NCBI RefSeq assembly: GCF_002223055.1
Contig: NZ_NKFL01000005.1
Location: 62,001-126,000, forward strand
DNA from: Burkholderia sp. HI2500
GTDB taxonomy: Bacteria; Pseudomonadota; Gammaproteobacteria; Burkholderiales; Burkholderiaceae
Direction of reading: 5' to 3'
Length of the DNA stretch: 64,000 nucleotides
The translations under genes were made by a program, and so were the position numbers. Shown piece after piece: positions 51,989 to 60,774 of the stretch. The notes beneath the pieces are model-generated. The model was given only the letters and a program-made list of their open reading frames with translations. It ran no database searches and was not told where the DNA came from. Within the stretch, counting starts at the first letter, position 1. Every line of letters starts with the position of its first letter.

Positions 51989-53233
51989 TTACAGCACCGG
52001 CACCAGCTTGAAGTCGACCGGCTTGCCGACCGCCACCTTCTGCGGATTCGGGCCGAGCTGCCCCGTTTCGACATTGCGGCTGAACACGTAGAACGTATCG
52101 CTGTCCTGGTTGCCGACGATCAGCCACTTGCCGGTCGGATCGATCAGGAACTCGCGCGGCGTCTTGCCGAGGCTCGACTGGCGGCCGACGTGCTTCAGCC
52201 GGCCGTCGGCCTGGTTCACCGCGTAGATCACCAGGTCGTTCGCGTCGCCGCGGTTGCTCACGTACAGGAAGCGGCCGTCCGGCGACAGGTGGATCGCACC
52301 GCCGCCGACCTTGCCCTTGAAGCCCGGCGCGGTCATCGACACGGTCTCGACCGGCGTCAGCTTGCCGTCGTGATAGCCGAACACCTCGACCGACGCGTTG
52401 AGCTCGCTCGTCACGTATGCATACCGGCCGTCGGCGCCGAACACCATGTGGCGCGGGCCCGAGCCCGCCTTCACCGGCGTGTAGCGCGTGTCCGTCGGGC
52501 TGATCAGCCCGCGGCTGCCGTCCACCGTGTAGCGGTAGCCGTAGATCTTGTCCGCGCCGAGATCCTGTACGAACAGATAACGGCCGTCCGGCGAAAACAC
52601 CGTCGAATGCACGTGCGCGCCGTCCTGGCGGCCCTTCACGGGCCCCGTGCCTTCATGGTGCACGGTCAGCGCGGCCTGGCCGACCGCGCCGTCGTCGCGC
52701 AGCGGAAACACCGCGAAGCTGCCGCCGGGATCCTTCGCGACCGAGTAGTTGGCGGTCACGAGGTACTTGCCGTCGGGCGACAGCGCGAGATAGCAAGGAT
52801 CGTTCCCTTCCGACGACACGCGGTCGATGAAACTCAGCGCGCCCGTCTTCGCGTCGAAGCGGAATGCGCTGATGCTGCCGCGCGTGGTCGCCGGCCCGTC
52901 GTCGCCGGGCAGTTCGTTGACCGCGTAAACGGTGCGACCGTCGCGGCTCGGCAACAGGTACGACGGATTCACGGTCTTCGCCGACGACACGGGTGCGACG
53001 CTGCCGGTTTTCGTATCGAAGCGGTAAACATAGATGCCGTCGCTGCCGCCCGCCGTATAGGTGCCGACGAGCAGGTTGTAGACGCCGTCGGCCGGGGCGG
53101 GCGATTGCTGCGCGAATGCGTGGGTCGCGGAAAGGGAGAGCACGATCGCGAAACCTTTCATCCAGTGAGCGAGCCTAAGCGGGAACCCTCGTGTCGAAGC
53201 GCGTGCGTCACGCTCGCGTAAACGGTTGGGCAT
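51989..53233 (-). CDS. Secreted beta-propeller lactonase (6-phosphogluconolactonase-like)
   Basis: A 414-aa protein. An N-terminal signal region (hydrophobic GFAIVLSLSATHAFA ending near residue 42) precedes a seven-bladed propeller with repeated motifs such as LLVGTYTAGGSDGIYVYRF, LSPDGKYLVTANY and FSPDGRYLFVQDLG. This is the lactonase family (PF10282), which includes YbhE-type phosphogluconolactonases. Export argues against a role on cytosolic 6-phosphogluconolactone; the substrate is open. Start 53233 follows AAGGAGGATTCA. Confidence 0.85.
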   Translation of the reverse strand: MPNRLRERDARASTRGFPLRLAHWMKGFAIVLSLSATHAFAQQSPAPADGVYNLLVGTYTAGGSDGIYVYRFDTKTGSVAPVSSAKTVNPSYLLPSRDGRTVYAVNELPGDDGPATTRGSISAFRFDAKTGALSFIDRVSSEGNDPCYLALSPDGKYLVTANYSVAKDPGGSFAVFPLRDDGAVGQAALTVHHEGTGPVKGRQDGAHVHSTVFSPDGRYLFVQDLGADKIYGYRYTVDGSRGLISPTDTRYTPVKAGSGPRHMVFGADGRYAYVTSELNASVEVFGYHDGKLTPVETVSMTAPGFKGKVGGGAIHLSPDGRFLYVSNRGDANDLVIYAVNQADGRLKHVGRQSSLGKTPREFLIDPTGKWLIVGNQDSDTFYVFSRNVETGQLGPNPQKVAVGKPVDFKLVPVL

Positions 53234-53399
53234 TGAATCCTCCTTGCGTCGAGTCGCTTCAAGTGTTGAGATAGGACGAAACGCCGGCCGTTCATGCGCT
53301 CCGCCGCCCGGCCGAGTATACGGGGCGCGGTGCCGGCGCGTGAAGCCTTGGCCGCCGCCGTCCGCATTGTGAACTCGAATACCCAAGGATCGCCTGCCC

Positions 53400-55229
53400 A
53401 TGCCTGCCCTGATCGAAGACTACGCCCTCGTCGGCGACGGCCACACTGCCGCGCTGATCGCTAAAGACGGCTCCGTCGACTGGCTGTGCTGGCCCCGCTT
53501 CGATTCGGGCGCCTGCTTCGCGGCGCTTCTCGGCACCCCCGAGCACGGCCGCTGGCTGCTCGCGCCGGCCGCCGACGCCGCGATCACGCACACGACGCGC
53601 CGCTATCGCGGCGACACGCTGATTCTCGAAACCGACTACGAAAGCGCCGACGGCGCCGTCACCGTGGTCGACTTCATGCCGCCCGGCAACGGCTGGTCCG
53701 AACTGGTGCGGATCGTCGTCGGCCGCCACGGCACGATGAAGATGCGCATGGAGCTCGTGTTGCGCTTCGACTACGGCTTCTCGATCCCGTGGGTCACGCA
53801 ACTGACCCGCGAGGACGGCATGAAGGCGATCGCGGGCCCCGACACCGTCGTGCTGCGCACGCCGGTGCCGCTCACCGGCAAGAATCTCCACACGCTCGCG
53901 GAATTCACGGTGAGCGCCGACGAGCGCGTGCCGTTCTCGCTCAGCTATGCGGCGTCGCACCTGCGGCTGCCACCCGCGCGCGATCCGCTGTCGATGCTCG
54001 CGCGCACCGAGAACTACTGGCTCGAATGGTCGGGCCGCTGCCAGGTACAGGGCCGCTACGCGGCCGCCGTGCGCCGCTCGCTGATCACGCTGAAGGCGCT
54101 CGCGTACGAGCCGACCGGCGGCATCGTCGCGGCGCCGACCACGTCGCTGCCCGAGAAGATCGGCGGCAACCGCAACTGGGACTACCGCTACTGCTGGCTG
54201 CGCGACGCGACGATCACGCTGCTCGCGCTGATGCGCGGCGGCTACTACGACGAGGCGCGCGCATGGCGCACGTGGCTCGGCCGCGTGATGGCCGGCTCGC
54301 CAGAGCAGATCCAGATCATGTACGGGATCGCCGGCGAACGCCGGCTGCCGGAAATGGAGCTCGACTGGCTGCCCGGCTACCAGGACTCGAAGCCGGTGCG
54401 CATCGGCAACGGCGCCGCGAATCAGCTCCAGCTCGACGTGTTCGGCGAGGTGATGGCCGCGCTGCACCTCGCCCGGGTGGGCGGCCTGCAGGCCGACGAC
54501 ACGGTCTGGTCCGTGCAGTGCGCGCTGCTCGACCATCTCGAGAAGATCTGGCAGGAGCCCGACGAAGGCATCTGGGAAACGCGCGGCGGCCGCCGCCATT
54601 TCACGTTCTCGAAGGTGATGGCGTGGGTCGCGTTCGACCGCGCGATCAAGTCGGCGGAGATGTTCCGGCTGCCCGGCTCGCTCGACCGCTGGCGTGCGCT
54701 GCGCGACCAGATCCATGCCGACGTGTGCGCCAACGCGTGGCACGAAAGCAAACGGGCGTTTGCGCAGAGCTACGGCAGCGACGAGCTCGACGCCAGCGTG
54801 CTGCTGATGCCGCTGCTCGGCTTCCTGCCGCCGGAAGATCCGCGCATCGTCGGCACGGTCGAGGCGATCGAGCGGGAATTGCTGCACGACGGCCTCGTGA
54901 TGCGCTACCGCACGACCGAGTACGACGACGGCCTGCCGCCCGGCGAAGGCACGTTTCTCGCATGCAGCTTCTGGCTGGTCGACAACTATGCGCTGCTGGG
55001 CCGGATCGACGACGCGCACCGCCTGTTCAGCCGGCTGCTTGCGCTGTCGAACGACCTCGGGCTGCTCGCGGAGGAGTACGACCCGGTGGCCGGGCGGCTC
55101 GTCGGCAACTTCCCGCAGGCGTTCTCGCACGTGGCGCTCGTGCATACCGCGATGAACCTGATGCACCACGAGGACGCAATGGCGCGCGCGGCCGGCCAGC
55201 CCGCGCCGGCGGTGGCGACGGGTCGCTGA
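53400..55229 (+). CDS. Glycoside hydrolase family 15 protein
   Basis: A 609-aa protein. The N-terminal domain starts MPALIEDYALVGDGHTAALI with SVDWLCWPRFDSGACFAALL. The (alpha/alpha)6 catalytic barrel has NRNWDYRYCWLRDATITLLA and EPDEGIWETRGGRRHFTFSK, whose acidic residues are candidate catalysts. Family members include glucoamylase and trehalase-like enzymes; without tests either is possible. It is cytoplasmic (no signal) and divergent from the lactonase gene by 166 bases. Confidence 0.88.
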   Translation: MPALIEDYALVGDGHTAALIAKDGSVDWLCWPRFDSGACFAALLGTPEHGRWLLAPAADAAITHTTRRYRGDTLILETDYESADGAVTVVDFMPPGNGWSELVRIVVGRHGTMKMRMELVLRFDYGFSIPWVTQLTREDGMKAIAGPDTVVLRTPVPLTGKNLHTLAEFTVSADERVPFSLSYAASHLRLPPARDPLSMLARTENYWLEWSGRCQVQGRYAAAVRRSLITLKALAYEPTGGIVAAPTTSLPEKIGGNRNWDYRYCWLRDATITLLALMRGGYYDEARAWRTWLGRVMAGSPEQIQIMYGIAGERRLPEMELDWLPGYQDSKPVRIGNGAANQLQLDVFGEVMAALHLARVGGLQADDTVWSVQCALLDHLEKIWQEPDEGIWETRGGRRHFTFSKVMAWVAFDRAIKSAEMFRLPGSLDRWRALRDQIHADVCANAWHESKRAFAQSYGSDELDASVLLMPLLGFLPPEDPRIVGTVEAIERELLHDGLVMRYRTTEYDDGLPPGEGTFLACSFWLVDNYALLGRIDDAHRLFSRLLALSNDLGLLAEEYDPVAGRLVGNFPQAFSHVALVHTAMNLMHHEDAMARAAGQPAPAVATGR

Positions 55230-55296
55230 ACGGGGGCGCGAGCGGCTTGGTCAGATAACGTCAAATCGCAAAACTTTGATGAAAAATCGGGGAAAT

Positions 55297-55359
55297 GTTG
55301 CATTGCACCACCCATCGTTGTCCGATATGATCGACGCGATTGTCCGGCTGCAATGCAAC
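55297..55359 (+). promoter_or_regulatory. phaZ promoter bracketed by an 11-bp inverted repeat
   Basis: GTTGCATTGCA (55297-55307) and its exact reverse complement TGCAATGCAAC (55349-55359) flank a promoter-like pair: -35 TTGCAC (55303-55308), 17-base spacer, -10 TATGAT (55326-55331). The left arm overlaps the -35 and the right arm falls about 18 bases past the -10. This layout fits a repressor such as PhaR, known to sit on PHA gene promoters through TGCA-containing sites. Identity of the binding protein is inferred. Confidence 0.65.
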
Positions 55360-55441
55360 ATGGCCGGTCGCTGACCCACACGGCACGCCGCGACGCCCCA
55401 CGCCGCCCTTGCGCTCCGTCCCCCACGCGGGAGTAGTCTGC

Positions 55442-56917
55442 ATGCTTTACCAACTGCACGAATTCCAGCGCGCCATGCTGAGCCCGCTGACGGCCTGGGC
55501 CCAGGCCGCGTCCAAATCGTTCGCCAATCCGTCCAGCCCGTTCTCGCTGATGCCGGGCGCGACGCGGATGGCCGCCGCGTACGAGTTGATGTACCGGCTC
55601 GGCAAGGATTACGAGAAGCCCGAATTCAACATTCATCAGATCGTCAAGGACGGCCACAACATCCCGATCGTCGAGCAGACGATCGTCGAGAAGCCGTTCT
55701 GCCGGCTGCTGCGCTTCAAGCGCTATTCGGACGACGCCGACGCCGTCACGCAACTGAAGGACGAACCGGTCGTGCTGGTCTGCGCGCCGCTGTCGGGCCA
55801 CCACTCGACACTGCTGCGCGACACCGTGCGCACGCTGCTGCAGGATCACAAGGTCTACATCACCGACTGGATCGACGCACGGATGGTGCCGATCGAGACC
55901 GGCCCGTTCCACCTGCACGACTACATCGCGTACATCCAGGAGTTCATCCGTCATATCGGCGCGCGCAACCTGCACGTGATCTCGGTGTGCCAGCCGACGG
56001 TGCCGGTGCTCGCGGCGATCTCGCTGATGGCGAGCCGCGGCGAGGACACGCCGCTCACGATGACGATGATGGGCGGCCCGATCGATGCGCGCCGCAGCCC
56101 GACGTCGGTGAATTCGCTCGCCACGCAGCACTCGACCGCATGGTTCGAGAACAACGTGATCCACACGGTGCCGGCGAACTATCCGGGCGAAGGCCGCCAG
56201 GTGTATCCGGGCTTCCTGCAGCACACGGGCTTCGTCGCAATGAACCCGGAGCGGCACGCGCAATCGCACTGGGATTTCTACCAGAGCCTGCTGCGCGGCG
56301 ACGAGGACGACGCCGAAGCGCACCGCCGCTTCTATGACGAATACAACGCGGTGCTCGACATGGCCGCCGAGTATTACCTCGAGACGATCCGCGTCGTGTT
56401 CCAGGAATTCCGCCTGGCCGAAGGCACGTGGGATGTCGAAGGCGAGCGCGTGCGTCCGCAGGACATCCGGCACACCGCGCTGATGACGATCGAGGGCGAA
56501 CTCGACGACATCTCGGGCAGCGGCCAGACGCACGTCGCGCACGAGCTGTGCACGGGCATCCCGCAGGACCAGCGCCGCAGCCTGACCGCCGAGAAGTGCG
56601 GTCACTACGGGATTTTCTCGGGCCGTCGCTGGCGCACGATCATCTATCCGCAGCTGCGCGATTTCATCCGCGAGCATGCACCGGAGCCGAAGCACGGTGC
56701 GACGAAGGATGTCCCGGAAACGCCGGCCGCCAAGACGCTCGCCGCCGTGCCGGCCGCCGACGCACCGGCCGAAACGACGCGCGCCACCACGGCGAAGCGC
56801 ACGCGCGCGAAGGCGCCGGCGAAGGCCGCCGCCCCCGCCAAGGCCGCACCGGCCGCGAAACGCGCCGCCGCCGTCAGCCCGCGCGCAAAAGCCGTGCGCA
56901 CGCGCAAGGCCGCCTGA
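55442..56917 (+). CDS. phaZ: Intracellular PHB depolymerase with histone-H1-like tail
   Basis: A 491-aa protein. The core begins MLYQLHEFQRAMLSPLTAWA and contains VISVCQPTVPVLAAIS with putative nucleophile Cys183 in a lipase-like box. Candidate Asp and His lie in EGELDDISGSGQ and EKCGHYGIFSG. This is the Ralstonia PhaZa1-type family that mobilises polyhydroxybutyrate granules. The last ~75 residues are Ala/Lys/Pro-rich (AKRTRAKAPAKAAAPAKAAP), resembling histone H1 and PhaF, suggesting DNA or granule binding. Longer in-frame opening to 55340 is untranslated leader. Confidence 0.93.
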   Translation: MLYQLHEFQRAMLSPLTAWAQAASKSFANPSSPFSLMPGATRMAAAYELMYRLGKDYEKPEFNIHQIVKDGHNIPIVEQTIVEKPFCRLLRFKRYSDDADAVTQLKDEPVVLVCAPLSGHHSTLLRDTVRTLLQDHKVYITDWIDARMVPIETGPFHLHDYIAYIQEFIRHIGARNLHVISVCQPTVPVLAAISLMASRGEDTPLTMTMMGGPIDARRSPTSVNSLATQHSTAWFENNVIHTVPANYPGEGRQVYPGFLQHTGFVAMNPERHAQSHWDFYQSLLRGDEDDAEAHRRFYDEYNAVLDMAAEYYLETIRVVFQEFRLAEGTWDVEGERVRPQDIRHTALMTIEGELDDISGSGQTHVAHELCTGIPQDQRRSLTAEKCGHYGIFSGRRWRTIIYPQLRDFIREHAPEPKHGATKDVPETPAAKTLAAVPAADAPAETTRATTAKRTRAKAPAKAAAPAKAAPAAKRAAAVSPRAKAVRTRKAA

Positions 56918-56934
56918 CGCATCGCGTCCCGACG

Positions 56935-56972
56935 AAAAAACGCCGCCGTTGCCTGCGCACGGCGGCGTTTTT
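56935..56972. terminator. Bidirectional terminator between phaZ and the TetR gene
   Basis: AAAAAA then CGCCGCCGT...ACGGCGGCG then TTTTT: a 9-bp GC stem (11 with flanking A-T pairs) and a 9-base loop, with A-run and T-run on opposite sides. It serves both convergent genes. Confidence 0.85.
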
Positions 56973-56988
56973 ACATCGGGCAGCCACT

Positions 56989-57621
56989 TCAGCGCCGCAG
57001 CAGATAGGCGAGCAGCACTTCGGTGTTCATCCTGACCATCTCCGCGCGCTCGTCGGCGTCGGTGAAGTCGCGGCCGAGCGTCGCGGCGAGCGTGAAGCGG
57101 TTCGACACGATGTAGTAGCCGAGCCCCGACAGCGTCACGTAGAAGCGCAGCGGATCGACGTCGGTGCGGAACAGCCCGGCCTTCTGGCCGCGCGTCAGCA
57201 CGTTGCCGAGCTTCGCGACGATCGGCGACATCATCTCGCGGATCCGCGTCGACTTGTGCAGGTAGCGCGCTTCGTGCAGGTTCTCGTTGTTGATGAGCCT
57301 GAGCAGTTCCGGATGGTCGCGGTAGTAGTCCCAAACGAAATGCGCGAGCCGCGTGACGGCTTCGACCGGCGCGACGCCGTCGAGATCGAGCTCGCGCTCG
57401 GCCTCGGTCAGCGCGGAGAACGCGTGTTCGAGCACCGCCGTGAACAGCTGTTCCTTGCTGCCGAAATAGTAGTAGAGCATGCGCTCGTTGGTTTCGGCCC
57501 TGCGCGCGATCTGGTCGACGCGCGCGCCGAACAGCCCTCCACTCGCGAACTCTTCGGCTGCCGCCATCAGGATGCGGCGGCGCGTACCTTCAGGATCTCT
57601 TTTGATTTTTGGCTGATTCAT
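56989..57621 (-). CDS. TetR-family transcriptional regulator
   Basis: A 210-aa regulator. The N-terminal helix-turn-helix domain is RRRILMAAAEEFASGGLFGA then VDQIARRAETNERMLYYYFGSKEQLF. The C-terminal helical ligand domain contains HFVWDYYRDHPELLRLINNE. It would bind a small effector and repress genes. It is convergent with phaZ and divergent from rnfB, so it may act on rnfB or on itself; no operator is proven. Confidence 0.9.
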   Translation of the reverse strand: MNQPKIKRDPEGTRRRILMAAAEEFASGGLFGARVDQIARRAETNERMLYYYFGSKEQLFTAVLEHAFSALTEAERELDLDGVAPVEAVTRLAHFVWDYYRDHPELLRLINNENLHEARYLHKSTRIREMMSPIVAKLGNVLTRGQKAGLFRTDVDPLRFYVTLSGLGYYIVSNRFTLAATLGRDFTDADERAEMVRMNTEVLLAYLLRR

Positions 57622-57792
57622 GGTGGCGTTTTGCTATGTGAGCCGCTTGATCCGGACCGGCACCCCCACCGCCTTGGCGCCGGCCGCCCTGGAACGGGCG
57701 CGCCGCGGGCGGCCGCCCTCCTGCTGAGCCCCTGCAAAAAAGCGGTTCGATTATGCGCACAGACGGCGTCCAGCGCAATGCGGGAAATCGGC

Positions 57793-57798
57793 GATAAT
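57793..57798 (+). promoter_or_regulatory. Candidate -10 box for rnfB-nth
   Basis: GATAAT in CGGCGATAATCGAGC, 76 bases before the rnfB GTG. Confidence 0.4.
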
Positions 57799-57873
57799 CG
57801 AGCTTTGGCAAACCTTTCCGGCCGCGCCCGACGCGGCCGAGAGCCATTCGGCGCCGCTGCGCCCGTTGTCACC

Positions 57874-58779
57874 GTGACCGATTCCAAAACACTCGCAGAT
57901 CGCATCGAAGATCTGCTTCCCCAGACGCAATGCACGAAGTGCGGCTATAACGGCTGCCGTCCGTACGCCGAGGCGATCGCCGCCGGCGAGGCGAACTACA
58001 ACCAGTGCCCGCCCGGCGGCGCCGAGGGCATCGCGCGCCTGTCGAGCCTGCTCGGCAAACCGGTGATTCCGCTGAACCCCGTCAACGGCACCGAGCATCC
58101 TCGCGCGGTCGCCTTCATCGACGAAAGCCTGTGCATCGGCTGCACGCTGTGCATGCAGGCGTGCCCGGTCGACGCGATCGTCGGCGCGCCGAAGCAGATG
58201 CACACGATCATCGAGTCGCAGTGCACCGGTTGCGATCTGTGCGTGCCGCCCTGCCCGGTCGACTGTATCGCGATGCTGCCGGTGACCGGCGAACGCACCG
58301 GCTGGGACGCGTGGTCGCAGGAGCAGGCCGACGCCGCACGCGAGCACCACGACCTGCGGCTCGCGCGCCAGCGCCGCGAACGCGAGGCCGCCGAAGCGCG
58401 CGCGGCCGCACGCCGCGCGGCGAGTGCCGCAAAACCGGCTGCGGGACAAGCGGAAACGCCGTCCGCCGCGCCGGCCGCCGCACCCGCGGACGACGCCGAA
58501 GCGAAGAAGCGCGCGATCATCGCCGCCGCGCTCGAACGGGCGCGCAAGAAGAAGGAAGAGCTGTCCGGGCAAGACGCCGGGCCGAAGAACACCGAAGGCG
58601 TGAGCGCGGCCGTCCAGGCGCAGATCGACGCGGCCGAGGCGCGCCGCAAGCGGCTCGCCGAACAGCAGGCCCAACGCGACGCCGAGGCGGCCGCCGCGAG
58701 CGGCAACGACGAAAAGAACGACGCAGGCAACGACGGCCCGGATGGCCCGTCCGCACCGCCCGACCCGAACGCTCCATGA
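57874..58779 (+). CDS. rnfB: Orphan RnfB/RsxB-like iron-sulfur protein with charged tail
   Basis: A 301-aa protein. It has a CxxCGYxGC cluster domain (Cys20, 23, 28, 45), then two ferredoxin motifs, CIGCTLCMQACP (87-98) and CTGCDLCVPPCP (117-128). The last ~170 residues are Ala/Glu/Lys-rich and probably coiled coil (ERARKKKEEL, EARRKRLAEQQAQRDAEAAA). Unlike E. coli RsxB it has no N-terminal membrane helix, and no rnfA, C, D, G or E is nearby. Start GTG 57874. Its stop overlaps nth (ATGA). Confidence 0.88.
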   Translation: MTDSKTLADRIEDLLPQTQCTKCGYNGCRPYAEAIAAGEANYNQCPPGGAEGIARLSSLLGKPVIPLNPVNGTEHPRAVAFIDESLCIGCTLCMQACPVDAIVGAPKQMHTIIESQCTGCDLCVPPCPVDCIAMLPVTGERTGWDAWSQEQADAAREHHDLRLARQRREREAAEARAAARRAASAAKPAAGQAETPSAAPAAAPADDAEAKKRAIIAAALERARKKKEELSGQDAGPKNTEGVSAAVQAQIDAAEARRKRLAEQQAQRDAEAAAASGNDEKNDAGNDGPDGPSAPPDPNAP

Positions 58780-59420
58780 ACGCCAGCAAACGACGCGCGA
58801 TCTACGAAACGCTGCAGGACCTCAATCCGCATCCGACCACCGAGCTCGAATACTCGACGCCGTTCGAGCTGCTGATCGCCGTGATGCTGTCCGCGCAGGC
58901 GACCGACGTATCGGTCAACAAGGCGATGCGGAAGATGTTTCCGGTCGCGAACACCCCGCGACAAATCGTCGCACTCGGCGAAGAAGGCGTCACCGAGTAC
59001 ATCAAGACGATCGGCCTGTACCGGACCAAGGCGAAGAACGTGGTCGCGACGTGCCGGATCCTGCTGGACCGCTACGACGGCGAGGTGCCGGCCGATCGCG
59101 AAGCGCTCGAAGGGCTGCCGGGCGTCGGCCGCAAGACCGCGAACGTCGTGCTGAACACCGCGTTCGGCCAGCCGACGATCGCGGTCGACACGCATATCTT
59201 CCGCGTCGCGAACCGCACCGGCCTCGCGCCGGGCAAGGACGTGCGCGCCGTCGAGGCCGCGCTCGAGAAGTTCACGCCGAAGGAATTCCTGCAGGACGCG
59301 CATCACTGGCTGATCCTGCACGGGCGCTACGTGTGCAAGGCCCGCAAGCCCGAGTGCTGGCATTGCGCGATCGAGCCGCTGTGCGAATTCCGGCCGAAGA
59401 CGCCGCCGCCGAACGAGTGA
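58776..59420 (+). CDS. nth: Endonuclease III
   Basis: A 214-aa DNA glycosylase/AP lyase. The helix-hairpin-helix LPGVGRKTANVVLNTAF has the catalytic Lys, VDTHIFRVANRTG has the catalytic Asp, and the C-terminal CKARKPECWHCAIEPLC binds a 4Fe-4S cluster. It removes oxidised pyrimidines. Its start overlaps the rnfB stop by 4 bases; the iron-sulfur partner gene may support its cluster or redox state. Confidence 0.96.
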   Translation: MNASKRRAIYETLQDLNPHPTTELEYSTPFELLIAVMLSAQATDVSVNKAMRKMFPVANTPRQIVALGEEGVTEYIKTIGLYRTKAKNVVATCRILLDRYDGEVPADREALEGLPGVGRKTANVVLNTAFGQPTIAVDTHIFRVANRTGLAPGKDVRAVEAALEKFTPKEFLQDAHHWLILHGRYVCKARKPECWHCAIEPLCEFRPKTPPPNE

Positions 59421-59584
59421 TACGCCACCGAGATTGACATGCCGCAGGCCGCCCGGCGCCAGACAGCCAGGCGCACGATGCACGCCGCGTCGGCCGTTGG
59501 CCGGCCGGCATACCGCAGCCGCCACCACGATAGCGCGTCGCCACCCGCGCTGCCGCCCCGCTTCCCCCCTCCCCCCTTCCCGAC

Positions 59585-60514
59585 TTACGCGTTGGACGTC
59601 GCCGTCGCGTCGTCTGCCGCCGCACCGCCCGCGCGCACCAGCGCCAGCACGGCAGCCAGAATCGCGACGCCACCCGCCCACTGCAGCGGCGACAGCGCTT
59701 CGCCGAACAGCAGCGCCGCAAGCGCGACCGTCACGACCGGTTCGAGCGTCGACAGCATCGACGTGCGCGCGGCCCCGAGCCGTTCGAGCCCGGCAAAGAA
59801 CGCGAGCATCGCCGCCACCGTCGACACGAGCGCGATCGCGAGCATCGACGCCCAGCCGCCGGCCGTCGCGGGCCAGCGCGGCGGCGCGCCGAACGCGGCG
59901 CTCCGCACGACGGCGATCGCCACGAGCGTCGCGGTGGCCGACAGGCAGATGATCGCGGTGGTCGCGAGCGGATCGACGCCGCGCGTCGCCTTCGTGCCGC
60001 CGACGATGTACAGCGAATAGATCACCGCGGCGGCCAGCGCGAGCGCGATCCCGAGCGGCTCGCCATGCCCGCCGCCGACCATCAGCGCCGAACCCGCGAC
60101 GCACAGCACGAGCGCGACGGCCTTCGCGCGCGTGAGGCGCTCGCCGAGCCACCACGCGGCCAGCAGCGTGACGAACGCCGGATACAGGTACAGCAGCAGC
60201 GCGACGAGGCTCGCCTGTGCGTGCTGCAGCGCGCTGAAATAGCAGAACGACTGCCCGACATAGCCGAGCGCGCCCATCGCCACGAGCGGCGCGAGCGCGC
60301 GCCCGCGCGGCCACGCGACACGGCGATGCCGTGCGATCGCGGCGAGCACCGCGCCGCCGATCGCGAAGCGCACGATCAGCAGCCCGAGCACGTCGACGCC
60401 GGCCGCATACGCGTAGCGGCCGAAGATCGCCATCGCGCCGAATGCGGCGGCGGACAGCGCGACGTAGAGCGTGCCCTGCAGGGCGGCGGACGACGGGCGG
60501 GCGGTAGCGGTCAT
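59585..60514 (-). CDS. EamA/DMT-family transporter
   Basis: A 309-aa protein with ten predicted helices in two EamA halves. Examples are AAFGAMAIFGRYAYAAGVDV near the N-terminus and ARTSMLSTLEPVVTVALAAL in the second half, the usual drug/metabolite transporter repeat. Substrate is unknown. It is convergent with nth and divergent from the DUF1841 gene. Confidence 0.88.
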   Translation of the reverse strand: MTATARPSSAALQGTLYVALSAAAFGAMAIFGRYAYAAGVDVLGLLIVRFAIGGAVLAAIARHRRVAWPRGRALAPLVAMGALGYVGQSFCYFSALQHAQASLVALLLYLYPAFVTLLAAWWLGERLTRAKAVALVLCVAGSALMVGGGHGEPLGIALALAAAVIYSLYIVGGTKATRGVDPLATTAIICLSATATLVAIAVVRSAAFGAPPRWPATAGGWASMLAIALVSTVAAMLAFFAGLERLGAARTSMLSTLEPVVTVALAALLFGEALSPLQWAGGVAILAAVLALVRAGGAAADDATATSNA

Positions 60515-60723
60515 GATGGAACGAGGACGATCGGCGTGGCGCCGGAAATCGTCGGAGTGTAACGGCGCGGCGGCGGCGAGCCTAGCCCGCGCTTACCCGT
60601 TCCCCGGCGCCGGCTCAGGGTGCCGGCAACCCGCCGGCGCCGCGCGGCTACGCACCTGCTCGCCCGGCGGGCCGCCGCGCAACCCGCTCCCGCCCGCCGC
60701 CAGCGCCGTCCGCCGACCCGGCG

Positions 60724-60729
60724 TACAAT
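60724..60729 (+). promoter_or_regulatory. Candidate -10 box for the DUF1841 gene
   Basis: TACAAT in GGCGTACAATGCGC, 46 bases before the start. Confidence 0.45.
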
Positions 60730-60774
60730 GCGCGACGCGGCACCACGCCGTCCGAATCACGACGTTTCCCCACC

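Noticed and set aside
48984..52091. 1035-aa open frame overlapping ftsK in another frame
   Set aside because: Same-strand shadow of the repetitive, GC-rich ftsK linker; composition is dominated by Arg/Gly/His/Ala and it has no motif.
54986..57334. 782-aa minus-strand frame under phaZ and the GH15 gene
   Set aside because: Antisense shadow; His/Arg/Asp-rich translation with no domain resemblance.
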